A DNA stretch of 64,000 bases from positions 112,783,044 to 112,847,043 of the forward strand of contig JASEVX010000003.1 in the NCBI GenBank assembly GCA_031761405.1. The letters are read 5' to 3'. The DNA is from Serripes groenlandicus (lineage: Eukaryota > Mollusca > Bivalvia > Cardiida > Cardiidae). How positions within the stretch are numbered: the first letter of the stretch is position 1; each line of letters opens with the position of its first letter. The notes below the pieces were generated by a model. That model saw only the letters and a list, made by a program, of their open reading frames with translations, had not been told where the DNA came from and made no database searches. This document shows, piece after piece, positions 31,396-40,521 of this stretch. The position numbers and the translations under genes are program-made.

Positions 31396-31570
31396 CCCTT
31401 TCCCTCATATAGACGTTTTCTGATGCCTCTGCAGCAGACAGCTTTTTGAAAACATGGCCGTTTTCAACCCTACTCATTTATTGTACTTTCATTCAAAGGG
31501 AGTTTCCAAAAAAAGTATGATATGTTTTCAAAATCGTCTGCTGCAGATTCGTTGTATGTGGGAAAGGGAT
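31392..31570 (-). mobile_element. TM1 MITE, chimeric
   Basis: TTAACCCTTTCCCTCATATA, GCCTCTGCAGCAGACAGC and TTTTTGAAAACATGG match the young form. The right half (TTGTACTTTCATTCAAAGG, AAAATCGTCTGCTGCAG, GTATGTGGGAAAGGGAT) matches the older form. The central hairpin is deleted. Confidence 0.78.
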
Positions 31571-31793
31571 ACTTTCAATTTTTGAATTGTTGCAATATTA
31601 TTTTTTCCTCATCTATTTTTTTGAAGCAGCAGACTCTGAAAACCTGGTTCTAGATATGTTTTCACCCCCTTTATGACTTGTCAGAGATAAAAGGTATACA
31701 GTGATGCCCCTTGTCTCTGGTTCAGATCTTACCATGTTCATTACCATGATAGATAATAGTATCTATGAACTGCAGGGATATCCATTTCCATCA

Positions 31794-32029
31794 TTAAATC
31801 CTTTCCCAAATACAGCATCAGCAGACGATTTTGAAAATATCAAGGTAACAAAAATGGAAAATATAATGTTTTATTAATGTATAAATATTGGATATAGTTG
31901 AAAATGTCGGAAAAATGAAAATAAATAAGAATAAAAGAGAATTTTCTAATTATGAGCAAATTCTCTTTTTTTCTCAATGTGGTCTGTTGCATATGTGTCA
32001 ATAAGACATCTGCATGTCGGAATGGGTGA
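31794..32029 (+). mobile_element. TM1 MITE, older variant
   Basis: TTAAATCCTTTCCCAAATAC, CATCAGCAGACGATTTTG, core TCTAATTATGAGCAAATTC, and the end CATGTCGGAATGGGTGAA. Full-length outline. Confidence 0.7.
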
Positions 32030-32131
32030 AGCTTCCCAGTCATGCAGACAATTCTAAAGTAGACAACTTTCGAAACAACATCTTCAGAACAGTAGACGTT
32101 TATCATAATGAGATAAAGGAATATTATTGCT

Positions 32132-32307
32132 TATCCCTTTCCCTCATTTAGACGCTTTGAAGACTGATGAGCAATTTCTCCATTTGCCACAATGTTTTCA
32201 AATGTTTTCAGTAAATATACCTTCATTTATATAGATTTTCCATGCATTTGTCTAGATGTTTTCAAAGTCATCTAGTGCAAATTGGTTGTATGTGGGAAAG
32301 GGCTATT
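32132..32307 (-). mobile_element. TM1 MITE, internally deleted
   Basis: TTATCCCTTTCCCTCATTTA, GACGCTTTGAAGACTGATGA, TTTCTCCATTTGCCACAATG, CAAAGTCATCTAGTGCAAAT, and the end GTATGTGGGAAAGGGCT. Confidence 0.75.
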
Positions 32308-32564
32308 CTCAGTCTCTTCTGAACCTCCAGGGTCTGCATGCATATAATATGGCTCGAGATGTAAATTCCTGTGAAAATTTAGAAGTATAGCTCCACTAGC
32401 TTATATGCCAGTCTACCATAATGTTGTTCCAAAGAGACAGGCAACTGGACCTCACTGCAAGATAAACTTACAAGTAGTACGGGGAATTGCTGGGATGTAA
32501 CTGAATAACTGTTGCAAGAGGTTTAAAACACCATTCAAATGAAATACACATTAATTGTCCTTTC

Positions 32565-32795
32565 TTAACCCTTTCCCACCTGCAGACGCATTTCGACGCA
32601 ATAGCAGCAGACGACTTTTTGAAAACATAGTGACAAAAGAAGAAATTGCACAAAACGTGCAATTTCTCCTTTTGACACCAATGTTTTCCACTTTTAGTCA
32701 TAGGTTATCCATTCAATTATGGAGATTTTCCATGTTTTGATAAAATACGTTCAAAGTCGTCTGCTGCAGAATTGTCGTATGAGGGAAAGGGTTAA
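32565..32795 (-). mobile_element. TM1 MITE, near-full-length, hybrid ends
   Basis: The left end is TTAACCCTTTCCCACCTGCA with GACGCAATAGCAGCAG (older ACCTGCAG form). The rest, from GACGACTTTTTGAAAAC to GTATGAGGGAAAGGGTTAA, is the young form. Loop GCAC/GTGC. Likely a recombinant of two lineages. Confidence 0.92.
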
Positions 32796-32882
32796 GCGCA
32801 AACCATTAAAGAATGAAATGATAAATATTCTGACAGACACTTACAATAAGGCGATTTTTATGGTAATACAGGAAAACCAACC

Positions 32883-33112
32883 TTAACCCTTTCCCTCATA
32901 CGACAATTCTGCAGCAGACGACTTTGAACGTATTTTGTCAAAACATAGAAAATCTCTATAATTGAATGGATAACCTATGACGAAAAGTGGAAAACATTGT
33001 GGCAAAAGGAGAAATTGCACGTTTTGTGCAATTTCTTCTTTTGTCACTATGTTTTCAAAAAGCCGTCTGCTGCAGAGGCATACGAAAGCGTTTATATGAG
33101 GGAAAGGGTTAA
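32883..33112 (+). mobile_element. TM1 MITE, near-full-length
   Basis: TTAACCCTTTCCCTCATACG to TATGAGGGAAAGGGTTAA, 230 bp. Loop GCAC/GTGC. Confidence 0.93.
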
Positions 33113-33838
33113 TATCATTATCACACACATGGAAACAAATGGGAACTGCTGTACAGAAGTAGCCAAGTCAGCTTGTGTGTATATGCTGGCTGATCTGGTT
33201 TTACACTGGCCACAAATGCCTAACAGTTGGGTTTCTCAGAGCGGGCAAATTGCTCCTTTAGTCTTTTTCTAACTTTTTTTTTTTTACCGAGTATTTTTGT
33301 TTACTTAACTTTACCAGTCAGGTGCATGAGAAAAACATAAATCATGAAATGCACAATAAATTTTTATTGAAATCATGCGTATCCTTACTATTCTGATAAA
33401 ATATATCTCATTTGGAAGATTATGTGGATTTAAGCATTGAACAAAACTTTACTCTGTGCGGGTTAGTTGCCATTTACTGGATGTCATTTTTTGAAGGTTG
33501 TCTGCTTTTAGAAATGTTCCAAGGAAGAACATGTTGCATCTGACAAACTGGAAAAGTAATTTTCATGTGGAGTTAAAAACATATTTGGAAATTGCTTGTT
33601 CAGTCTTATTTCTCTGTTTCCCACAATGTTTTTCAAAGTCTTTTGCTGCTTATAATGGCATTCAAATAAATCAAATTAATTTTTTTCAATTGAAACAAAT
33701 TATTTTCCTCTCATGTTTTTATAGCAGACCACTCTAAAAATATCCTATCTTGTAATTGTATTCACATGTCCAATTTCCATAAATTTTCACCAAAGATGGT
33801 TAAAAATGCATATCTTGCAATGAATAATATAAAACTTA
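33113..33838. other. Non-coding stretch with weak TM1 trace
   Basis: A T-run lies at 33272-33283. A trace of TM1 (GGAAATTGCTTGTTCAG, TTTCCCACAATGTTTTTCAA) is seen around 33586-33650. No gene is recognised. Confidence 0.4.
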
Positions 33839-34068
33839 TTAACCCTTTCCCTCATATAGACGCTTTCTGACGCCTCTGCAGCAGACGGCCTTTTGAAAAC
33901 ATAGTGACAAAAGAAGAAATTGCACAGAACGTGCAATTTCTCCTTTTGCCACAATGTTTTCCACTTTTTGTCATAGGTTATCCATTTAATTATGGAGATT
34001 TTCTATGTTTTGTCAAAATACGTTCAAAGTCGTCTGCTGCAGAATTGCCGTATGAGGGAAAGGGTTAA
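33839..34068 (-). mobile_element. TM1 MITE, near-full-length
   Basis: TTAACCCTTTCCCTCATATA to GTATGAGGGAAAGGGTTAA. Loop GCAC/GTGC. The final TTAA is shared with the next copy. Confidence 0.93.
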
Positions 34069-34272
34069 CACTTTCCCAACTACAACAACTCTGCAGCAGA
34101 TAACTTTTAAAACGCCTAGACAAAAATATGGAAAACCTCTATAAATGCAGACATTGCTGCCTGCAATAGGAGAAATTACTCATTATGAGCCATTACTTCT
34201 TTTACCACAATGTTTTCAAAAGTCATCTGCTCCAGATGCATAGAAATATGTCTGTATGTGGGAAAGGGTTAC
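34065..34272 (+). mobile_element. TM1 MITE, older variant
   Basis: TTAACACTTTCCCAACTACA, TCTGCAGCAGATAAC, core ACTCATTATGAGCC, CACAATGTTTTCAAAAGTCA, and the end GTATGTGGGAAAGGGTTA. Confidence 0.82.
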
Positions 34273-34285
34273 TGAGGTACATTCA

Positions 34286-34515
34286 TTAACCCTTTCCCAC
34301 ATACGACAATTCTGCAGCAGACGACTTTGAACGTATTTTGTCAAAACATAGAAAATCTCCATAATTGAATGGATAACCTATGACAAATAGTGGAAAACAT
34401 TGTGGCAAAAGGAGAAATTGCACGTTTTGTGCAATTTCTTCTTTTGTCACTATGTTTTCAAAAGGCCGTCTGCTGCAGAGGCGTCAGAAAGCGTCTATAT
34501 GAGGGAAAGGGTTAA
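34286..34515 (+). mobile_element. TM1 MITE, near-full-length
   Basis: TTAACCCTTTCCCACATACG to TATGAGGGAAAGGGTTAA, 230 bp. The left TIR is the ACATA form, the right TIR the TCATA form. Loop GCAC/GTGC. Confidence 0.93.
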
Positions 34516-36409
34516 TACAATAGAAATTATCCTGACAGTAAGGGTGCTGATAGAAAATAATATGATAGGTAGATTGGTTTGATGACAGTCCTAAACACAT
34601 CCTAAAGACCGATATTTAACCCTTTACCTGCCTAACAGGACAACGAAATGTCCTCTATCAGTAAGTTGGCAGAAATGTACTAGCTATGGTAGACATGTCC
34701 ATAGCCACCATGAAATACAAATTGTTTTGCTTCTTAATAACTATATAAACTGATGAAGTGTCGGAATATGAATTTATTATGATATGTTACAGATTTCCGA
34801 TTCAAAATGTATTAAAAAAACGAATGTTATTTCAAGCATAGAAAAGATGACAATAAGGGTGTAACACTATAGAAGAAATGATCCTCGTTTTCACTGTTAA
34901 CTTGTTATCACACTCCAGCGACTTCACTATACCTTATTGGACCTCCGACGTAGATTCACGGAGACCACCAGTATACTCGTTTATCATATTGAGAGAAGGA
35001 GGAGAGAAAACATACAGCAGGCTCAAGAGTAATACTGTTAAACTCCATAGCCATTCTTTTTGCAATTATCTTGGTAAATGTATCATGAAAACCTATGTAG
35101 TGGGTACTCATGTCAATTGTCTCTGTGAGGTAATTGAATTTAGTACCGACAATATGGGTTTATATTGAGGATTAAGTGATTTAAGTGGCGATAAAATATG
35201 TGCTAATTGTTCGGCTCTGTTTGGAAAGCAGAATGTTTGGAGTATAAATAATTATCATGTGGAATTAATTTTTGTATAACAGATTAGTGTATCTAATTGT
35301 TTGTTTATTCTTGTGTGATATTAATTTTTGTTGATAGATATTGTGCTTAATTAGTGATGACTGCAGCATTATGAAAATGGTGAAATATTGATACAAAGAG
35401 TGGTTTAAGTTGCTCTGGAATCAATGTCTGTGATTTATTCCATCTAGTGGTTTATTTTAAGCTTATCATCAAGGTGAAAGAATTATGTGGATGAAAAATA
35501 GTAATTTATAATCATTAAAATCTACTGGTGAAACGTAGTTTTGTTTTGGAACATTGAGATGAAAATTGACATTTGGATGTAAGGAGTCATATTCACCTTG
35601 AGTTTGTGCCTTTCTGTATATTACTTGTACCACTAGATTGCTATTTGGAATATATTTTAAAGTATCTAAAACTATCTCCAGATAGATACTGAATTAAAAT
35701 TGGATTTACCTATTTTTGTAAGTATTTGTGTTTGTTAATTAATTGATGGAGATATTGAAGATTGAAGATGACTGCTCATGCCTTCATTTTATTGTCAACA
35801 AGGTATCCCTAAGTTTTAGAGCCAAATTTCATAGGATTTTAGACTGTTATATAATTGAAGAAATATAACTAATATTCTGTGCTTAGTTACTTATTTTTGA
35901 AATCAAGATATTGAAGCTTAATCTTGGAAAGAATCATGAAGGTTATCTAGAAACATTTTCTGTATGACTGCAATATCTCAATGAGAGAAGTCAAAATGAT
36001 GTCCATGTTTGAATTCTTTTCTGTATATTTTATCATAAAAGACCCTAAAACTTGGGTAATTGGTCTGACTATTTTGAAATATTGTAGGATAAATTCATTT
36101 TTGTAACCCTTATCTGCGCTTGGCCTAGATACACTTGATGAATCATTAAAATGAAAGCGGCCATCTTGTTTCTCCAGAAACATCTTGATTGGCTGATATC
36201 ATTACATAATTAACAGTTTTCCTCTTCGTTGGCGACAGACTGTTGCACGGCTCGACTAACATATGACATAACAGAATACAAGAAAGCAGAAGTGCATTTC
36301 GCAAAAATTAGTTCTGGTAGGCAAATAAAATGCTGATGGTACACTCAATAGCCTTACTTAAGCTTTTATTTGAAATAAATCTAGAAATAATAAGTGAATA
36401 CAATTAACG
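34516..36409. other. Longest repeat-poor stretch; no confirmed gene
   Basis: About 1.9 kb without recognised TM1, SINE or tandem repeats, apart from a lone TTAACCCTTTACCTGCC at 34616. Two weak host-like signals lie in it: an open plus-strand frame at 34878-35168 (96 codons, no known domain, possible donor GTAATA at 35028), and a minus-strand ATG in a strong start context at 36164 with promoter-like motifs upstream. Neither is enough to call a gene. Confidence 0.4.
36069..36164 (-). promoter_or_regulatory. Candidate promoter/start site with short ORF (minus strand)
   Basis: On the minus strand the sequence AAGATGGCCGC (36157-36167) matches the YY1-type initiator that often overlaps the ATG of housekeeping genes. 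About 20-30 bases upstream on that strand is TCAGCCAATC (36187-36196), a CCAAT box. The ATG at 36164 has A at -3 and G at +4 and opens a 31-codon frame starting MAAF and stopping at 36069. It could be a small ORF, a first exon or chance. No downstream exon is recognised. Confidence 0.2.
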
Positions 36410-36612
36410 TAGATGATTTCTGACGCATCTGCAGCAGACAACATTGTAACAAAAAAACAAATTGCTCAAGCAATTTCTCCTTTAGTCACAATGTTTTCAT
36501 CTGTGTTCAATAATTATACTTTCATTTATATAAAAGTTTCTGTACTTTTGCCTACATATTTTCAAAGTTGTCAGCTGCATATTTGTAGTACCGTTATGTG
36601 GAAAAGGGTTAA
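36410..36612 (-). mobile_element. TM1 MITE, older variant
   Basis: TTTCTGACGCATCTGCAGC, AGACAACATTGTAAC, core GCTCAAGC, CACAATGTTTTCATC, TTTTCAAAGTTGTCAGC, and the end TATGTGGAAAAGGGTTAA. The left TIR is lost. Confidence 0.75.
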
Positions 36613-36653
36613 ACTTACTAAGGTTTTTTCAATGAAAGAAATAAGTTGTTTTG

Positions 36654-36700
36654 AAGCCTTTTCCACATACAATAATTCCTTGTATGTGGGAAAGGGCTAA
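36654..36700. repeat. TM1 terminal arms only (47-bp palindrome)
   Basis: AAGCCTTTTCCACATACAA is joined after a few bases to TTGTATGTGGGAAAGGGCTAA. Both TM1 ends are present with no interior. Confidence 0.75.
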
Positions 36701-37568
36701 AGGAAGATGCTGATTTTATTAATAATGATTAGAAAATTGTAGACAAATTGTTGTTCAAGGGGGCATTCTCCAAAGTAGGTGATGCAGTTCTTTTTCTGGA
36801 ACTCTTTCTCTTTAACCAAACATGGAAGTTTATAGAGAAATGTCAAATCACGAAGCAGAAGTTTACTTAACTTTTTTACATACCACATAATTATATATAA
36901 AAGCCAGCAACTGAGATGTCAAATCAGCTGACAACATTTGGAATATTATATAAAGTTGTCAATGCTGTGAAATTATTGCCAAAATAATTTCACTATTTTG
37001 ATTTATTTAGAAATTTAAACTATTGCCATTGACTGAAAGTATTAACTTTTGACAAATAATCTAGATTTATTGAAAGGAAAAGCCTGCAGCTTCTTGAAAA
37101 AAGTATTTTCTAGTAATATATTTGACATACCAAGAAGTGGGTGATGTTTACTGTTGATTGAACATTTTCAGATGCTCCCTTTTCTTTTTGAAGTGATATT
37201 TGAAAAAGAATTATCTTTAAAAGTATATTGATAATTCATGTAGTATAAACTGTATATGATTCATCTTCAGTCTTAAAAATAGAATTAGAAATCACATTTC
37301 ATTTCTTGAATTTTGTATGTTCCAAAAGCCTTTTCAATTCTCTTTCAATTATATTTTATAATTATTTCTCCTTAAAATAATTATGAGTGATAACGTTGTT
37401 ACAGACATGGCAGTTATAAATATATTTTTATGCTATTCTCATAGACAATAGTTCTGTTCGTTTTTAGTAATACCTTATAATATTCTTTGAATGTCTGTGA
37501 TCTTTCCCTGCTATTTCAAATTAAAGTTTATAATACAATTAATATAATTGGTTTCTTACTCTTTTATC
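36701..37568. other. AT-rich non-coding stretch
   Basis: No gene or repeat is recognised. Confidence 0.4.
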
Positions 37569-37760
37569 TTAAACCTTTTAATACTTAATTTTTAAAATGA
37601 ACTTCTCCACTTTTGGATGAGTCTAAAGCCAATTCTAGAAATATCAAGATTAATTTAACATGTTGAGTTTAGCCGCCAATAATATAGATAGAGCCTGGTC
37701 AGACGGCGCGGATGCGCTGGTTCTATTCTGGTAGCACAGGCTTCACTAAAACCAGTTCAC
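37569..37760 (+). mobile_element. TM2 MITE, diverged
   Basis: TTAAACCTTTTAATACTTAA, TCTAAAGCCAATTCTAGAAA, ATAGAGCCTGGTCAGACGG, TTCTGGTAGCACAGGC, and TTCACTAAAACCAGTT match 25543 and 43462 in order. Confidence 0.65.
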
Positions 37761-37979
37761 ATTATCATATGGCTAATAGTAGGAAGTAAATTTAGTAGCA
37801 CTGTAAGAAATTCTAGATTAAATTTCACTTAGGAGAAGATATGATATATATTTGTCAAAATCAAGATGATATTTTTATATATACATGTAGTCCCAATTTT
37901 ACATGTTCAAAGGACGAACATAGTTGTAAAGGTGTGATTGTCATCTGTAATATTAACTGTACATTATACTTTTGAGTTT

Positions 37980-38118
37980 TCTGTTTTGAAAACATTTCAG
38001 GAAAACATGTAACACAACGAAATTTGTGAAAAAAAGAGAAATTGCTCATCTTTTCTGCTGTTATCACTGTGGTTTCAGAAGTCTTTGACTGCGGAAAATC
38101 CAATGTCTGTATGGGCAA
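37980..38118 (-). mobile_element. TM1 MITE, degenerate
   Basis: TTTTGAAAACATTTCAGG, AGAGAAATTGCTCATC, CTGTGGTTTCAGAAGTC. Termini not preserved. Confidence 0.45.
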
Positions 38119-38152
38119 CTAGCATAGCCTAGCCTAGGACAAGTGTCTAACT

Positions 38153-38342
38153 GTTAACTCCGCATACGACTTTGAAAATATCTAAGACGTCTATAAATGA
38201 AAGTAAAACTACTGAATAGAGTTGAAAACATTGTGGCTAAATAAGAAATTGCTAATAATGAGCAATTTCTTCTCTTGCTATAATATTTTAAAAAGTTTTC
38301 TGCTAAAGATGCGCGAATATGTGTGTATGTGGGAAAGGGTTC
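38153..38342 (+). mobile_element. TM1 MITE, older variant
   Basis: TTAACTCCGCATACGAC, GAGTTGAAAACATTGTGGC, core GCTAATAATGAGC, AAGTTTTCTGCTAAAGATGC, and the end TATGTGGGAAAGGGTTC. Confidence 0.75.
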
Positions 38343-38514
38343 ATTTACTTTTCCATATTTGACTAGAGATTTTCATTTGGATATGTTAACAACATATTAT
38401 GTGCAATCTGATCTCACTCATTACCCATATTTAGAAAACGAAATGTACCAGTTATATGTACTAGCTCTGTTTAAATTATTGCCTAAAATGTGCAGCTTTA
38501 ATATTCAATGTTCA

Positions 38515-39062
38515 TCTAAATTAAAAGTTTGGATCAAAAGACTGTGCAGATAAATCCAAGGTTTGGATCACTAGGCTATGCAACTCTAAATTCAAAGTTT
38601 GTATCATAAGGCTGTGCAGATAAATTCAAAGATTGGATCATAAGGCTGTGCAGATAAATTCAAAGATTGGATCATAAGGCTGTGCAAATAAATTCAAAGA
38701 TTGGATCATAAGGCTGTGCAGATAAATTCAAAGTTTGAATCACAAGGCTGTGCAGATAAAGTCAAAGTTTGAATATCAAGGGCCGAAGGCTATGCAGATA
38801 AATTCAAAGTTTGAATCACAAGGCTGTGCAGATAAAGTCAAAGTCTGAATCACAAGGCTATGCAGATAAATTCAAAGTTTGAATCACAAGTCTGTGCAGA
38901 TAAAGTCAAATTTGAATCACAAGTCTGTGCAGATAAATTCAAAGTTTGAATCACAAGGCTATGCAGATAAATTCAAAGTTTGAATCACAAGTCTGTGCAG
39001 ATAAAGTCAAAGTTTGAATCACAAGTCTGTGCAGATAAAGTCAAAGATATGATCACATGGCT
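38515..39062. repeat. 34-bp minisatellite array
   Basis: About 16 units of roughly 34 bp built on GATAAATTCAAAGTTTGAAT and CACAAGGCTGTGCA, with variants GATTGGATCATAAG and GATAAAGTC. One unit carries an extra GGGCCGAAGG near 38781. ORFs across it are low-complexity readings. Confidence 0.92.
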
Positions 39063-39308
39063 GCCGCTCTACCTCAGAGCAACTGTCTCCTATGTTGAAG
39101 TAGTTGATAGGTTTAAGTATTTAAATTATTTGTATAGAGCAATAGAGAGCATCTTGAAGCACCATCACTTGAAGAGGTATTAAAGTTCAAAGGGCTACTT
39201 GAATTAGACTTTTTATAGCTTCTTGTGTTTTTTTCGCTCTTTGAAAAACTTGGTTAAAACTTTCTAAATATATAACCTGATGTTTGCTATCAATTGTCAA
39301 TGGACCAT

Positions 39309-39547
39309 TTACCCTTTCCCACATACAGGTACATCCAATTTACAGCAGACGACTTCGAAACCATGTAGGCAAAAATATAGAAAATTTCTATTTTTTAATG
39401 AAAAAATATTTATTGAATAGAGTGTAAAACATTGTGGCATATAGAATAAATGCTCATGATGAGCAATTTTTCTTTTTTATCACAATGTTTTCAAATTTGT
39501 TTGCTTCATTTGCGTCAAAATGCTTCCTCAAGTGGGAAAGGGGTTTA
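39309..39547 (+). mobile_element. TM1 MITE, older variant
   Basis: TTACCCTTTCCCACATACAG, TTTACAGCAGACGACTTCG, core GCTCATGATGAGC, CACAATGTTTTCAAATTTG, and the end GTGGGAAAGGGGTTTA. Full length. Confidence 0.82.
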
Positions 39548-39908
39548 AAAGAATCTCCTTGTAAAGTTGAACCACTGACCACACCGTAAGAATTTCTTAA
39601 GCTGATTGCTTGTGAGATCATATACACATAAAACTGATTATAAGTAATGATATTTATTAAACAGACTTTAAGTATCATTACTTTAAAATAGGCTAAAAGT
39701 AAAGATACTTATAAAATAGGCTTAAAGTAAAAGTTACATTAAAAATTAGGCTAAAAGTGATGATACTTATAAAATAGGCTGAAAGTAAGAGTAGTTAAAA
39801 ATTAGGCTAAAAGTAATGATAATTATAAAGTTGGCTAAATGTTATATTACTTATAAAATATGCTTAAGTAAAGCTACTTATAAAATTTGCTAACATTATA
39901 GATACTTA

Positions 39909-40199
39909 GGCCTAAACAAAACAAAAAATTGACATTTTTATTCGTCCACAATAGGAAAACATTTTCATAGGAAGCATTTGATGGCAAAGTCAAGCTCCTA
40001 TTAGCAGTTTACAATCAAAACACAGAGAAACTAGGATTCACATCCTTTGGGACCTAAAATGAGTAGAATTAGTATGATTTGAAGGTTTCAATATTGTTTG
40101 TTTGCAAATTTAAAGCAAAATAAAAAAAAAAATCCCTACCTACCAACCCATATTTATTTCAGGTCATAACCAGAAACAAACCTATTATTTTTTTAGGCC
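39909..40199. mobile_element. Harbinger-like MITE (291 bp)
   Basis: Starts GGCCTAAACAAAAC and ends TTTTTTTAGGCC, giving a 7-8 bp TIR GGCCTAA(A). TTA flanks both sides (39906-39908, 40200-40202). Removing the element and one TTA restores the array unit GATACTTATAAAATAGG exactly. A 3-bp TTA duplication with GG-starting TIRs fits PIF/Harbinger. No transposase is present. Confidence 0.8.
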
Positions 40200-40317
40200 T
40201 TATAAAATAGGCTTAAAGTAAAGATATTTATTAAACAGGCTAACAGTAAAGATACTTATACAATAGGATAATGGTAAAAATACTTATAAAAAACGTAGGC
40301 TTAAAGTAATGATACTT

Positions 40318-40480
40318 TTAACCCTTTCCCTAAAACAGCAAATTTGCAGCAGACGACTTTGAAAATGTCTACTCAAATATATGGAAAATCTGTATAATTG
40401 TATTTATAATTACTGAAAAAGTTGAAAACATTTTTGCAAAAGGAGAAATTGCTCGATTTCAAAAGTAGGGAAAGGGTTAA
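40318..40480 (+). mobile_element. TM1 MITE inside the minisatellite
   Basis: TTAACCCTTTCCCTAAAACA, TTTGCAGCAGACGACTTTG, GAGAAATTGCTCGATTTC, and the end TAGGGAAAGGGTTAA. 163 bp, with part of the right half deleted. Taking out the element with one TTAA leaves GATACTTTTAAAATAGGC, one base from the array consensus. This is direct evidence that TTAA is the target duplication. Confidence 0.93.
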
Positions 40481-40521
40481 AATAGGCTAAAAATATAGAC
40501 ACTTACAAAATAGGCTAAAGG

